Of a stretch of 42,398 nt of DNA, positions 33,640 through 42,391 are shown piece after piece. The notes below the pieces were generated by a model, which did not search any database, was not told the DNA's origin, and worked only from the letters and a program-made list of their open reading frames with translations. The stretch spans positions 1 through 42,398 of the forward strand of contig CACZSH010000011.1 of assembly GCA_902783785.1 (NCBI GenBank). Reading direction: 5' to 3'. Position 1 is the first letter of the stretch. Each line of letters starts with the position of its first letter. The position numbers were made by a program, and so were the translations under genes. The stretch is from an uncultured bacterium. GTDB lineage: Bacteria; Cyanobacteriota; Vampirovibrionia; Gastranaerophilales; Gastranaerophilaceae.

Positions 33640-34173
33640 ATGAGTGAATACACAAAAGACGAATTAGTAAATTTAGTACAAACAAATCCTGAAGCTTTTA
33701 ACGAATGGATAAAAGATAAAGAAGATGTAGACTTAAGTGAAGTAGATTTTTCGAATTTAATGTTGACAAATGTAAGTTTTGCAAATGCTGATTTAAATTC
33801 TTCTTCATTTGCTGATGCACAATTAACAGAAGTTACTTTTACAAATTGTGATTTAACGTCTGTTGATTTTACAAGAACAAATCTTGTAGAGTGTGATTTT
33901 TCAGAAAGTATATTACCCGGAGCAGACTTCAGCTATGCCGTTGTAAGTTACTGTAATTTTACGGAAGCTGATATGACAGGCTGTGTTTTCCAAGAATCCG
34001 ATTTAACAAATTCAGATTTTTCTACTTCTGATAATCTCACAGCTTGCCGTTTTGATGAAGAAACAATTTGGCCGGATCAAGATAAACTACCAGAGGATTT
34101 TGATACTAGTTACAGCAACGATTTATCTTCTTTAAAAGATGATGAAGATACTCCTGCACAATCTGATTATTAA
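33640..34173 (+). CDS. Pentapeptide-repeat protein
   Basis: A 177-residue protein. Residues about 30-135 consist of consecutive A(D/N)LXX-type pentapeptides, such as VDLSEVDFSNLMLTNVSFAN and ADFSYAVVSYCNFTEADMTG, which fold into a right-handed beta-helix (about five coils). Flanks are a short helical N-terminus (KDELVNLVQTNPEAFNEWIK) and a very acidic, probably disordered tail (about 150-177). Some pentapeptide proteins mimic DNA and protect gyrase; others have unknown scaffolding roles, and nothing here decides. There is no signal peptide. A strong AAGGAGA site precedes the ATG. It lies between the response regulators and rsmE. Confidence 0.9.
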   Translation: MSEYTKDELVNLVQTNPEAFNEWIKDKEDVDLSEVDFSNLMLTNVSFANADLNSSSFADAQLTEVTFTNCDLTSVDFTRTNLVECDFSESILPGADFSYAVVSYCNFTEADMTGCVFQESDLTNSDFSTSDNLTACRFDEETIWPDQDKLPEDFDTSYSNDLSSLKDDEDTPAQSDY

Positions 34174-34177
34174 TAAA

Positions 34178-34912
34178 ATGCCACAGTTTTTAATTAATTC
34201 AAATAGTATAAAAAACAATATGATTATAATTGATGATAAAGATAATTATAATCATATTGTTAAATCTTTACGTGCAAAAATCAGTGAAAAATTGCTTTTA
34301 ATTGATGAAAACGAAATTCAATATGAAACAGAAGTTATTGAAATTAGTAAAACCCAATTAACCGCGAATGTAAAAAATACATATAAATCAAAAAGAAAAT
34401 TAAACTATGATTTATATGTAGCAATAAGTCCTTTAAACAGTTCATCTATAAATACTATATTTGAAAAGCTGACAGAACTTGGAGTAAGAGGATTTTATCC
34501 TATTTATACAGATAATTGTGCAGTAAAAAAAGATGTTATAATAAAAAAAATTGATAAGTGGCAAAAAATTTGTTATGAAGCTTTTAAACAATGTGAAAGA
34601 GCGGATATTCCAAAATGTTTTGAACTTACTACAATAGATGATATTATTGAAAAAGATTTTAACCATATATTATGCTTTACAGAACGAGAAGCAAAATTCG
34701 ATTTTAAAACTTTTTTAAAAAACAATAAATTTAAACAAAAAGATAAAATCCTTGTTATAATTGGACCTGAAGGGGGATTTTCAAAACAAGAATTTGAAAA
34801 TTTTAAAGAAAAAAATCTAAATACAATATCTTTAGGCGAACTTATACTAAAAGCAGACACCGCTTGTATTACAGCTGTTGGTAATATTATTTATGAAAAC
34901 TCAGATATTTGA
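34178..34912 (+). CDS. rsmE: 16S rRNA (uracil-1498-N3)-methyltransferase
   Basis: A 244-residue SPOUT methyltransferase that uses SAM to make m3U1498 in 16S rRNA. The N-terminal PUA-like domain spans about 1-70 (MPQFLINSNSIKNN start, DNYNHIVKSLRAKISEKLLL). The trefoil knot at about 190-240 has LVIIGPEGGFSKQEFENFKE and the SLGELILKADTACITAVGNI block, where most homologues have LRTETA. The frame stays open upstream to 34139, but the ATG at 34178 gives the typical N-terminus and does not overlap the pentapeptide gene. It begins four bases after that gene's stop with no clear ribosome site, so translational coupling is likely. The cca-type gene overlaps its end. Confidence 0.92.
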   Translation: MPQFLINSNSIKNNMIIIDDKDNYNHIVKSLRAKISEKLLLIDENEIQYETEVIEISKTQLTANVKNTYKSKRKLNYDLYVAISPLNSSSINTIFEKLTELGVRGFYPIYTDNCAVKKDVIIKKIDKWQKICYEAFKQCERADIPKCFELTTIDDIIEKDFNHILCFTEREAKFDFKTFLKNNKFKQKDKILVIIGPEGGFSKQEFENFKEKNLNTISLGELILKADTACITAVGNIIYENSDI

Positions 34913-36308
34913 CAAAATTAAAGATGATTTAATAATAAAAGAAATTATAAAATATTCTCCAAATATTGAAGTATACTGCGTTGGAGGCATTATACGAGAT
35001 TTATTTTTAAATAGAGAAAATTTTGATAAAGATTTAATTGTAAAAGGGATAGATGCAAAAGATTATGCGTTAAATCTTTCAGAAAAACTTGATGCAACAT
35101 TTATTCCGCTTGATGAAACAAATAATATTTATCGTTTAGTTTTAAAAGATAAAAAGAATTTTATAGACATAACAAATGTTCTCAACAATTCTATTGAAGA
35201 TGATTTAAAACGCAGAGATTTTACAATAAATTCTATTGCTATTAATTTAAAAACTTTTGAAATAACGGATATAAATTACGGATTAAAAGATTTAAAAAAT
35301 AAAAAAATAAGAATGATTGAGGAAAAGAATTTTAAAGAAGACCCTTTAAGATTATTGAGGGCTTATAGATTTCAAGCTGTAACAGATTTTGACATAGATA
35401 GCAAAACAGAACATACAATAAAAAAATATGAAGATTTAATTGATAAACCTGCAAAAGAAAGAATTAATTATGAATTAATGAAACTGTTTAATGGTGAATA
35501 TACTGTAAAAGCTCTTTTAAATATGGAAAAAACTGGAATTTTATATAAAATTTTACCAATTTATCTTGACGTAAAAAAGGTTCCGCCAAACACTCATCAC
35601 CATTTAGATTTGATTCATCACTTGATAGAAACCGTAAATCAAATACAAAATTTTTATAAAATATCAAAACCTGAAATCAAAAACCATCTGGATACAACTG
35701 ACTTCGGTGGATTTTCAAGACTCTCTCACTTGAAACTTGCAGGTTTTATGCATGATATAGGTAAATATTCCTGCTGGACAATTGAAGAAGATACAGGCAG
35801 ACATAGATTTATAAAACATGACGATATTGGAGCAAAAATGGCGGTACCAATATTAAAAAACCTAAAATTTTCTAAAAAACAAATCGAATATATTACTAAA
35901 ATGATAAAACACCACATCTATCCATCGCACGTTATCTCAAGTGAAGTCGTTACAGATAAAATAAAAATGCGATATATACGAAAAATGGAAGATGATGTAA
36001 TTGATAATATAATTCTTGCAATGTCAGATAGATTATCAGCCAGAGGAAAAGCTGTAACAGACGAAATGGTTAAAAATAATATAACGGGCTTAACAAATCT
36101 TTTAAACTTTTATCTTGATGTAAAAGATACTCTTGAACCATTACCAAAGCTTTTAACAGGTAACGAAATTATGGAAATTTTACATATAAAGCCATCAAAA
36201 GAATTAGGCAACATAATAGCTATGATTGAAGAAGCACAACTTAACGGTGAGATAAATACAAAAGAAGACGCATTGAATTTTATAAACGAAATCAAGCAGA
36301 AAGTGTAA
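34893..36308 (+). CDS. cca: tRNA nucleotidyltransferase (CCA-adding / poly(A) polymerase family) with HD domain
   Basis: A 471-residue class II nucleotidyltransferase. The head motif is VYCVGGIIRDLFLN (G31, G32, R35) followed by catalytic D45 and D47 in FDKDLIVKG. DDLKRRDFTINSIAIN (about 104-119), DPLRLLRAYRFQA and the neck-domain KPAKERINYEL stretch match CCA-adding enzymes. An HD domain (about 275-380) has GFMHDIGKYSCW and TKMIKHHIYPSHV. It may add CCA to tRNAs or only part of it; some bacteria split the job between two enzymes. The tRNA-Val in this window encodes its CCA, so repair is a likely use. I placed the start at ATG 34893, not TTG 34878; it overlaps rsmE by 20 bases. Its 3' end overlaps the convergent helicase gene by 17 bases. 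Confidence 0.9.
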   Translation: MKTQIFDKIKDDLIIKEIIKYSPNIEVYCVGGIIRDLFLNRENFDKDLIVKGIDAKDYALNLSEKLDATFIPLDETNNIYRLVLKDKKNFIDITNVLNNSIEDDLKRRDFTINSIAINLKTFEITDINYGLKDLKNKKIRMIEEKNFKEDPLRLLRAYRFQAVTDFDIDSKTEHTIKKYEDLIDKPAKERINYELMKLFNGEYTVKALLNMEKTGILYKILPIYLDVKKVPPNTHHHLDLIHHLIETVNQIQNFYKISKPEIKNHLDTTDFGGFSRLSHLKLAGFMHDIGKYSCWTIEEDTGRHRFIKHDDIGAKMAVPILKNLKFSKKQIEYITKMIKHHIYPSHVISSEVVTDKIKMRYIRKMEDDVIDNIILAMSDRLSARGKAVTDEMVKNNITGLTNLLNFYLDVKDTLEPLPKLLTGNEIMEILHIKPSKELGNIIAMIEEAQLNGEINTKEDALNFINEIKQKV

Positions 36309-39273
36309 ATATTTCGTAAATTTCTTCGTCTGAAAGTTCTGTAATAATCTTTTCACCTTCGTAAACGGCCAAATCAGCAAGTTCTTTTTTAGATTTTAAC
36401 ATTTCATCAATTTTTTCTTCAAAAGTTCCAAGAGTAATCATTCTATGAACGAGTACATTTTTATCTTGACCTATTCTATAAGTTCTATCGGTTGCTTGCT
36501 CTTCGACTGCAGGATTCCACCATAAATCGTAATGAATTACATTTGTTGCACTTGTTAAGTTCAAACCTGTACCACCTGCTTTTAAAGATAATATCATAAC
36601 TGAAGTATCTTTATCTGTTTGGAATTGTTCGATTATTTGTTCTCTTTGATTAACATTTAATGAGCCATGGAAGAATAGTGGTGTTGTGTTACATTCTTCT
36701 TCTATAACCTTAGATAAAATATCTCCCATCTCTTTATATTGAGTAAAAATAAGAGTCTTTTCACCATGTTCAATAATAGAATTAACAATATCAATACATT
36801 TTTCCATTTTACCAGACAAATCTTTACCCATTTCACCGGCTTTTAAGAATTGATATGGATGGTTACAAATTTGTTTTAAAGCGGTAATAAGTTTAAAGAT
36901 ATTGCCTCGTCTGTTAACACCTGTAAAACCACTGATTTTTTCCATCATTTCATTCAAGGTCTTTTCATATAGTACAGCTTGCGATTTTGATAAGTAACAG
37001 TATTCGTTTAATACCATCTTTTCCGGTAAATCTGTAATAACATGTTTATCCGTTTTCAATCTTCTTAACACGAAAGGAGATACTGAAAGTTTAAGTTTAG
37101 ACGCTCTTGTTGTTTCTTTAAATCTTTCAATAGGAATAGCATAACTCTTTTGGAATTCTTTTAAAGTTCCTAAATATCCAGGATTTATAAAATCAAAGAT
37201 AGACCACAATTCTGTTAATCTATTTTCAACAGGGGTACCTGTCATTGCAATTTTTGTTGAAGATTTTAAAGACTTAATAGCAACAGTTTGTGCAGTATCA
37301 GGATTTTTAATATTTTGAGCCTCATCTACAATAAGCATTGCCCATTCTTGTTTTTTTAATTCTTCAATATCAATACGCATAATTGCATAAGTTGTCATAA
37401 TTATGTCAAAATTTGTATCCAGTTTTCGTTCTCCGCCATGATATGTCGTTGCTCTTAGGCTTGGTGCAAACATTTGTAATTCTTTCATCCAATTACCCAT
37501 TAATGTCGTAGGACACACTACTAAAACAGGCTTATCTAGTTTATTTTCTTCTTTCAATTTTAAGATTAAACTTATTACCTGAATAGTTTTACCTAAACCC
37601 ATATCATCAGCCATACAACAGCCAAAGCCTTTTGAAACATTTGTCCATAACCATTTTAAACCAGTTTGTTGATATGGTCTTAATTCTCCGTTCAATTCTT
37701 TTGGTGGAGTTACTTCTATTGGTTTTGTAAAATCTTTTAGAATATTTGCAAACGCTTCATCATAGTCAAATTCATATTGACCTAACTGACCTGACATTGA
37801 AGCATGAATTAATTCTAATCTCGACATTTTTGCAGGATTTGCTTTTGCTATTTGTTCAAGATATTTTTTACTTTCATCTTTATCTATTAAAACATAATTA
37901 TCTTTGTATTTTATAAGCCCATCAGATTTTTCTACAAGTTCAGTAAATTCTTCAAGAGAAATTTTATCATTACCGATAACAATCTCATATTTAAAATCAA
38001 GAATATCAGATAATGATATTTTTGAAGAATTTGTTGTATTGAACAAATCAGCCAAATCTTTTGAACGTTCTGTCTTAACTTTTGCATTGATAGATGCACG
38101 AGGAATGATTATATTAACTAATTCTTCAGGTAAAATAACTTCAATTTGAGCTTTTTGAAGATAATACGCTGTTTGAGTAATTATTTTATATACACCTTTT
38201 AAATCAAGAGTGAGAGATAATTTTTCTTCATCTTCAAATAAGGTTTCGAGTTCAGGCATATATCTGTTTGCATAGTTTAATTGTTTTTCAACAATTTTTG
38301 CAATATCAGAAGAATTTGCATCAAAGACAGTATCTTTTACATACAAATCATCCAACAACACTGATTCATCTGTTTTTCTATTTTTTATGTGTATTTTTAA
38401 TTCAAAATTATCATCATCCATTTTCGAAATTTTAAAGAATGGAATAACATCATATTTTCCTAAATATAATTCATCAAACCATTGAGCAAAGTTTTCTGCC
38501 AAATTTTGACCTTTTAACATATTTTTTTGTTCAAGGTCTTTTAAAAGATAATGACCGGATTTTACATCTTTAAATCTATAGGCTTTAATTGCTAAAAATT
38601 TATATAAAACATAATTTAAGTAATTATGAATAAAATCAGACACAAAATTTTTAGGTCTTTCGCCTTTAATGAATAGATCCTCAGGCATATTTTCTTCTAA
38701 AATATTAATAACTCTGGCAAGTTGTTTATTTGAAATAATAGGTTCATAAACAATTCGGAACATATTTTTAGCTTTATTAACTTTAACTGTAGGAATAAAA
38801 TACAGACGTTCAATCATTTTCATAACAAATTGAGTTAATCTGTTAAAGTAAATAAAACTTCTTGAAACTGCATCAAAATCAATAACCGACCCAAATCCTC
38901 CAAAATAATCCAACACTAAATCTAAAGGCATAATATATCCGACTTTATCTCCCACTATTTTCGAAGAAAATCTAAACATTGAACCTTTAGATTTTAAATA
39001 AAATTGAAAATTATTTGTAGGCGTTACAAAGAATTGAAGATTACCATTTTCATTCATAAGGTAAAAATCTGTATTTCTCACCGGTTGATTAGGAGATAAA
39101 AATACATCTTTAAATTCATCTTCAACTATTTGATAAATCATACTCAAAGTATAACGAAAATCTTTGTTTTTAAATCCATCAGGATTTTCGCTCAAATTGT
39201 AGAATAATTCATCAACGTTATTTTTCTTAAAAGATAATTCTATATCCAATTGTGGCGATTCTAATACAGACAT
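36292..39273 (-). CDS. SNF2-family DEAD/DEAH-type ATPase (bacterial Swi2/Snf2 protein)
   Basis: A 993-residue protein with an N-terminal bacterial SNF2-associated region (about 1-510) and a complete two-lobe ATPase core (about 525-985). Motif I is ADDMGLGKTIQVISLIL (near residue 553). Motif II is LIVDEAQNIKNPDTAQ (near 647), giving DEAQ rather than DEAH. Motif III is AMTGTPVENRLTELWSIFDF, and the C-terminal lobe has LIFTQYKEMGDIL, SLKAGGTGLNLTSA and TDRTYRIGQDKNV. Such proteins move along double-stranded DNA or remodel protein-DNA complexes, including RNA polymerase (as RapA does). No zinc-finger SWIM motif is visible at the N-terminus. AGGGGA lies five bases before the ATG. It follows gpmI by 20 bases. 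Exact role unknown. Confidence 0.92.
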   Translation of the reverse strand: MSVLESPQLDIELSFKKNNVDELFYNLSENPDGFKNKDFRYTLSMIYQIVEDEFKDVFLSPNQPVRNTDFYLMNENGNLQFFVTPTNNFQFYLKSKGSMFRFSSKIVGDKVGYIMPLDLVLDYFGGFGSVIDFDAVSRSFIYFNRLTQFVMKMIERLYFIPTVKVNKAKNMFRIVYEPIISNKQLARVINILEENMPEDLFIKGERPKNFVSDFIHNYLNYVLYKFLAIKAYRFKDVKSGHYLLKDLEQKNMLKGQNLAENFAQWFDELYLGKYDVIPFFKISKMDDDNFELKIHIKNRKTDESVLLDDLYVKDTVFDANSSDIAKIVEKQLNYANRYMPELETLFEDEEKLSLTLDLKGVYKIITQTAYYLQKAQIEVILPEELVNIIIPRASINAKVKTERSKDLADLFNTTNSSKISLSDILDFKYEIVIGNDKISLEEFTELVEKSDGLIKYKDNYVLIDKDESKKYLEQIAKANPAKMSRLELIHASMSGQLGQYEFDYDEAFANILKDFTKPIEVTPPKELNGELRPYQQTGLKWLWTNVSKGFGCCMADDMGLGKTIQVISLILKLKEENKLDKPVLVVCPTTLMGNWMKELQMFAPSLRATTYHGGERKLDTNFDIIMTTYAIMRIDIEELKKQEWAMLIVDEAQNIKNPDTAQTVAIKSLKSSTKIAMTGTPVENRLTELWSIFDFINPGYLGTLKEFQKSYAIPIERFKETTRASKLKLSVSPFVLRRLKTDKHVITDLPEKMVLNEYCYLSKSQAVLYEKTLNEMMEKISGFTGVNRRGNIFKLITALKQICNHPYQFLKAGEMGKDLSGKMEKCIDIVNSIIEHGEKTLIFTQYKEMGDILSKVIEEECNTTPLFFHGSLNVNQREQIIEQFQTDKDTSVMILSLKAGGTGLNLTSATNVIHYDLWWNPAVEEQATDRTYRIGQDKNVLVHRMITLGTFEEKIDEMLKSKKELADLAVYEGEKIITELSDEEIYEIFTLSA

Positions 39274-39293
39274 CTAATCCCCTTTTCCTATAT

Positions 39294-40826
39294 TTATTCT
39301 TCTATCATAGATCCACAAGACATTTCTTTCGGAATATCTATATCCATTAATTGTAGCACAGTTGGTGCAACATTACAAAGAGCGCCGTCAGCACGTAATT
39401 TATATTTTTTATCAGCATTTATAAGTACAAACGGAACAACGTTAGTTGTATGAGCTGTGTGTGGTTTTTTAGTTTCATGATTTACCATTGTTTCAGCATT
39501 ACCGTGATCAGCAGTTAAAATCATTGTAATACCGTATTGCTTACATTTTTCTGCAATTTTACCAACACATTCATCTACGACTTCACAAGCTTTTGTAGCC
39601 GCTTCAACAACGCCTGTATGTCCGACCATATCAGGATTAGCAAAGTTTACTAAAATAAATCCGTATTTATCGTCTGCTATTGCACTTAATACATTTTCAC
39701 AAACCTCATACGCACTCATTTCCGGCTGCATATCATAAGTTGCGACTTTTGGTGACGGAACAAGAACTCTTGTTTCATGTTCGTTTGGTTCTTCTAACCC
39801 GCCGTTAAAGAAAAATGTTACGTGTGCATATTTTTCTGTTTCTGCTGTTCTGAATTGGTTTATTCCGTTTGCTTCAAGAACATCACCCAAAATATTTTCC
39901 ATCTTTGTTTTTTCAAACGCAACAGGGAAAGTAAATGTTTCATCATACTTTGTAAAAGTTACGTAGTAAAGATTTTTTCTTACAATTTTTCTGTTAAATC
40001 CATCAAAATCTTCAAAATTTATAGCTTTTGATATTTCTCGTGCTCTATCAGGACGATAATTAAAGAATATAATTGCATCGTTGTCGTGGATTCTTGTTTC
40101 TTCACCACCACAAACAATAGGTTTAACAAATTCGTCAGTAACATCTTCTTCATAAGATTTTTTAACACCTTCTATTGCAGAATCAGCTTTGTTACCTTCA
40201 CCTAAAAGTAAACAATTATAACCTTCTTCAACTCTTTCCCAACGATTATCTCTATCCATAATCCAATAACGGCCAATTACAGATGCAATTTTCGGAAGAT
40301 TGTATTTTTTTAATTCATCTTCAACAACTTGCAAATATGTACAAGCACTGGCAGGAGGTGTATCACGACCGTCTAAAAAGGCATGAACATAAACTTTTTC
40401 CAAACCGTTATCTGCTGCCATTTTTATTAATGCTAAAAGGTGTTCTAACGAAGAATGAACGCCGCCTGTTGAAACAAGCCCGTAAAGATGTAATGCAGAA
40501 TTATTTTTCTTAACGTGTTCTACGGCATTCATAAATTTTTCATTTTTAAAAAACGAACCGTCTTTTATTGCATTATTAATCTTACTCAAATCTTGATAAA
40601 CAATTCTTCCTGCACCCAAATTCAAATGTCCGACTTCACTGTTACCCATTTGTCCTGCAGGAAGTCCAACATATTCTCCATCAGCATGAATTGTTGTAAA
40701 AATTTCTTCTTTTTCTAATCTTTGAACATTTTGTTCTTTAGACAATTTTACGGCATTTGTTTCATCATCTTTATTATCAATGCCCCAGCCATCCATTATG
40801 CATAGCAAAACTCGTTTATTATTCAT
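39294..40826 (-). CDS. gpmI: 2,3-bisphosphoglycerate-independent phosphoglycerate mutase
   Basis: A 510-residue two-domain, metal-dependent glycolytic enzyme that interconverts 3- and 2-phosphoglycerate. The phosphatase-like domain starts with VLLCIMDGWGID (D12), and the phosphoserine nucleophile S63 sits in PAGQMGNSEVGHLNLGAG. HAFLDGRDTPPASA and ASVIGRYWIMDRDNRWERV (about 185-203) are in the transferase domain, and VNFANPDMVGHTG and ILTADHGNAETM carry C-terminal metal ligands. All ligands expected for two Mn2+ ions are visible. Length is typical (about 510). A GGTGAGGAT ribosome site precedes the ATG. It lies between mtaB and the SNF2 gene, 97 and 20 bases apart. Confidence 0.97.
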   Translation of the reverse strand: MNNKRVLLCIMDGWGIDNKDDETNAVKLSKEQNVQRLEKEEIFTTIHADGEYVGLPAGQMGNSEVGHLNLGAGRIVYQDLSKINNAIKDGSFFKNEKFMNAVEHVKKNNSALHLYGLVSTGGVHSSLEHLLALIKMAADNGLEKVYVHAFLDGRDTPPASACTYLQVVEDELKKYNLPKIASVIGRYWIMDRDNRWERVEEGYNCLLLGEGNKADSAIEGVKKSYEEDVTDEFVKPIVCGGEETRIHDNDAIIFFNYRPDRAREISKAINFEDFDGFNRKIVRKNLYYVTFTKYDETFTFPVAFEKTKMENILGDVLEANGINQFRTAETEKYAHVTFFFNGGLEEPNEHETRVLVPSPKVATYDMQPEMSAYEVCENVLSAIADDKYGFILVNFANPDMVGHTGVVEAATKACEVVDECVGKIAEKCKQYGITMILTADHGNAETMVNHETKKPHTAHTTNVVPFVLINADKKYKLRADGALCNVAPTVLQLMDIDIPKEMSCGSMIEE

Positions 40827-40923
40827 ATCCTCACCTTTTCTTACAAAATTTCATCTTTTAAATATCTAGAATATTTTAACAAAGACATAAACTGTTTTCA
40901 AGGACATATATTTTCAACGATTA

Positions 40924-42210
40924 TTATACAATTTCACCTATTAACGTATCATTCTGTAATTCTGTTATTTTAACATTTTGGATAGTATTTAAAAGCGCAG
41001 TATCAGAATTATCTTTAATAACTATTTTAAGATAATTTTCGCTTACACCTTTTAAAAATCCTGTATTTTTATCAAGATGTTTCTCTATTAAAACAGAATG
41101 AACTGTGTTTATATTTTTGTTTAAGAATTTTTTAAATTTAATATTAGAAATTTGTTTAATAATGTTTGCTCTGTATTCTTTTATTTCTTCAGAAATATGA
41201 TTTTCCATTTTTTCTGCAATAGTACCTTTTCTTATAGAATATGGGAATGTATGAATTTGAGTTAACCCAGATTTTCTTAAATTTTCAACAGTTGTTGTAA
41301 AATCATCATCTGATTCACCGACAAAACCAGCAATAATATCACTACCTAAAAAAGGAAGTTTAAATTTAGAATTTATTTGCTCAATTTGTTCTAAATAATG
41401 TTCAACAGTATAAAATCTGTTCATACGCTTCAATGTGTCATTACACGCAGATTGTAATGATAAATGAAAATGAGGACAGAATTTTTTTGAAGAAGCTAAG
41501 AAATCAAGAATGTCATCATTAATTTCTAAAGGATTAATTGAACCCATTCTAATCCTTTCAATAGGAGAATTTTCTTCTAAAAACTTTAATAAATCAAAAA
41601 AAGTTTCACCAATATCTTTACCCCATTGTCCAATATGAATACCGGTAAGAACAATTTCTTTAAAATTGTGAGAAGAGAGAGTATTTATTTGGTTTAGAAT
41701 AAAATCTTTAGATGCACTTCTACTCTTACCTCTTGCAAAAGGAATAATACAATAAGAACATCTGTTATCGCAACCATCTTGAACTTTAACACAAGCTCTT
41801 GTTTTTGAAGTATCAAAAAGTAATGTATCATTAAATTTGTCTTGAAGCATAATATTCCCAACAGCAAAGTTAGTGTTAGAAAGTAAAAATTTTGCAATAT
41901 TGAGTTTTTCATCATTACCTATAACAAAATCAATGAACTCATTATTTAAAAGATTTTCTTTTTCAACCTGAGCAATGCAGCCGGTTAAGACGGTTATAAT
42001 ATTTGGGTTAAGATGTTTTGCATTACGTAAAATATAAAAAGCTTTATTATCAGTTTTTTGAGTAACAGTACAAGAATTAAGAATAAAATAATCGGCATCA
42101 AAAATATCCTCTGTTTGACAAAAATTATTAACCAAAAGAGATTGAGATATTAAAGTACCCTCATATTGATTAGATTTGCAACCCATAGATTTTAGAATAA
42201 ATTTTTTCAT
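40924..42210 (-). CDS. mtaB: tRNA t6A37 methylthiotransferase
   Basis: A 428-residue radical SAM methylthiotransferase that converts t6A37 to ms2t6A in tRNAs reading ANN codons. The N-terminal MTTase domain holds the auxiliary cluster cysteines C11 (MGCKSNQYEG), C47 (LNSCTVTQKTDNKA) and C78 (LTGCIAQVE). The SAM cluster is C147, C151 and C154 in DGCDNRCSYCIIPFARGKSR. QVDRS-type later blocks read LSLQSACNDTLKRMNRFYTV and DIIAGFVGESDDDF. A TRAM-like C-terminal domain occupies about 365-428. The MGCKSNQYEG start is typical of MtaB and separates it from MiaB and RimO. No ribosome site precedes the ATG; TATAAT on the minus strand (42222-42217) ends six bases before it, suggesting a leaderless mRNA. 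Confidence 0.95.
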   Translation of the reverse strand: MKKFILKSMGCKSNQYEGTLISQSLLVNNFCQTEDIFDADYFILNSCTVTQKTDNKAFYILRNAKHLNPNIITVLTGCIAQVEKENLLNNEFIDFVIGNDEKLNIAKFLLSNTNFAVGNIMLQDKFNDTLLFDTSKTRACVKVQDGCDNRCSYCIIPFARGKSRSASKDFILNQINTLSSHNFKEIVLTGIHIGQWGKDIGETFFDLLKFLEENSPIERIRMGSINPLEINDDILDFLASSKKFCPHFHLSLQSACNDTLKRMNRFYTVEHYLEQIEQINSKFKLPFLGSDIIAGFVGESDDDFTTTVENLRKSGLTQIHTFPYSIRKGTIAEKMENHISEEIKEYRANIIKQISNIKFKKFLNKNINTVHSVLIEKHLDKNTGFLKGVSENYLKIVIKDNSDTALLNTIQNVKITELQNDTLIGEIV

Positions 42211-42261
42211 AAATAGATTATAAATAAAAAAAAGAGTATTTAAAATATTTTAAAATTATAG

Positions 42262-42290
42262 TTGACAATAAAATTTTTTTTAGATATATT
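42262..42290 (+). promoter_or_regulatory. Promoter of the tRNA-Val gene
   Basis: TTGACA (42262-42267), a 17-base spacer and TATATT (42285-42290). Transcription would start near 42297, about 19 bases before the tRNA. A GTTGACAAT(A/C)AAATTTT block is shared with the rpsL promoter. Confidence 0.75.
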
Positions 42291-42315
42291 GGGTATACGA
42301 ACTGAATGTTTGTGT

Positions 42316-42391
42316 GGGCGTTTAGCTCAGTTGGTAGAGCGCTTCCCTTACAAGGAAGATGTCGGGAGTTCGAGCCTCTCAACGCCCACCA
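42316..42391 (+). tRNA. tRNA-Val, anticodon UAC
   Basis: A complete cloverleaf of 76 bases including an encoded CCA (42389-42391). The acceptor stem GGGCGTT pairs perfectly with AACGCCC. The D arm contains AGCTCAGTTGGTAGAGC. The anticodon stem is CTTCC/GGAAG with loop CTTACAA, giving anticodon UAC, which reads GUA and GUG valine codons. The T arm has stem GGGAG/CTCTC and loop TTCGAGC. The discriminator base is A. It has a good promoter just upstream; the window ends seven bases after the gene, so a terminator or further tRNAs cannot be seen. Confidence 0.98.

Noticed and set aside
34139-34177. Longer rsmE start overlapping the pentapeptide gene
   Set aside because: The extra 13 residues do not fit the family; the ATG at 34178 gives the typical M-x-x-F start.
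40283-40718. Two plus-strand open frames opposite gpmI
   Set aside because: They are antisense shadows of a highly conserved enzyme gene and encode low-quality sequences.
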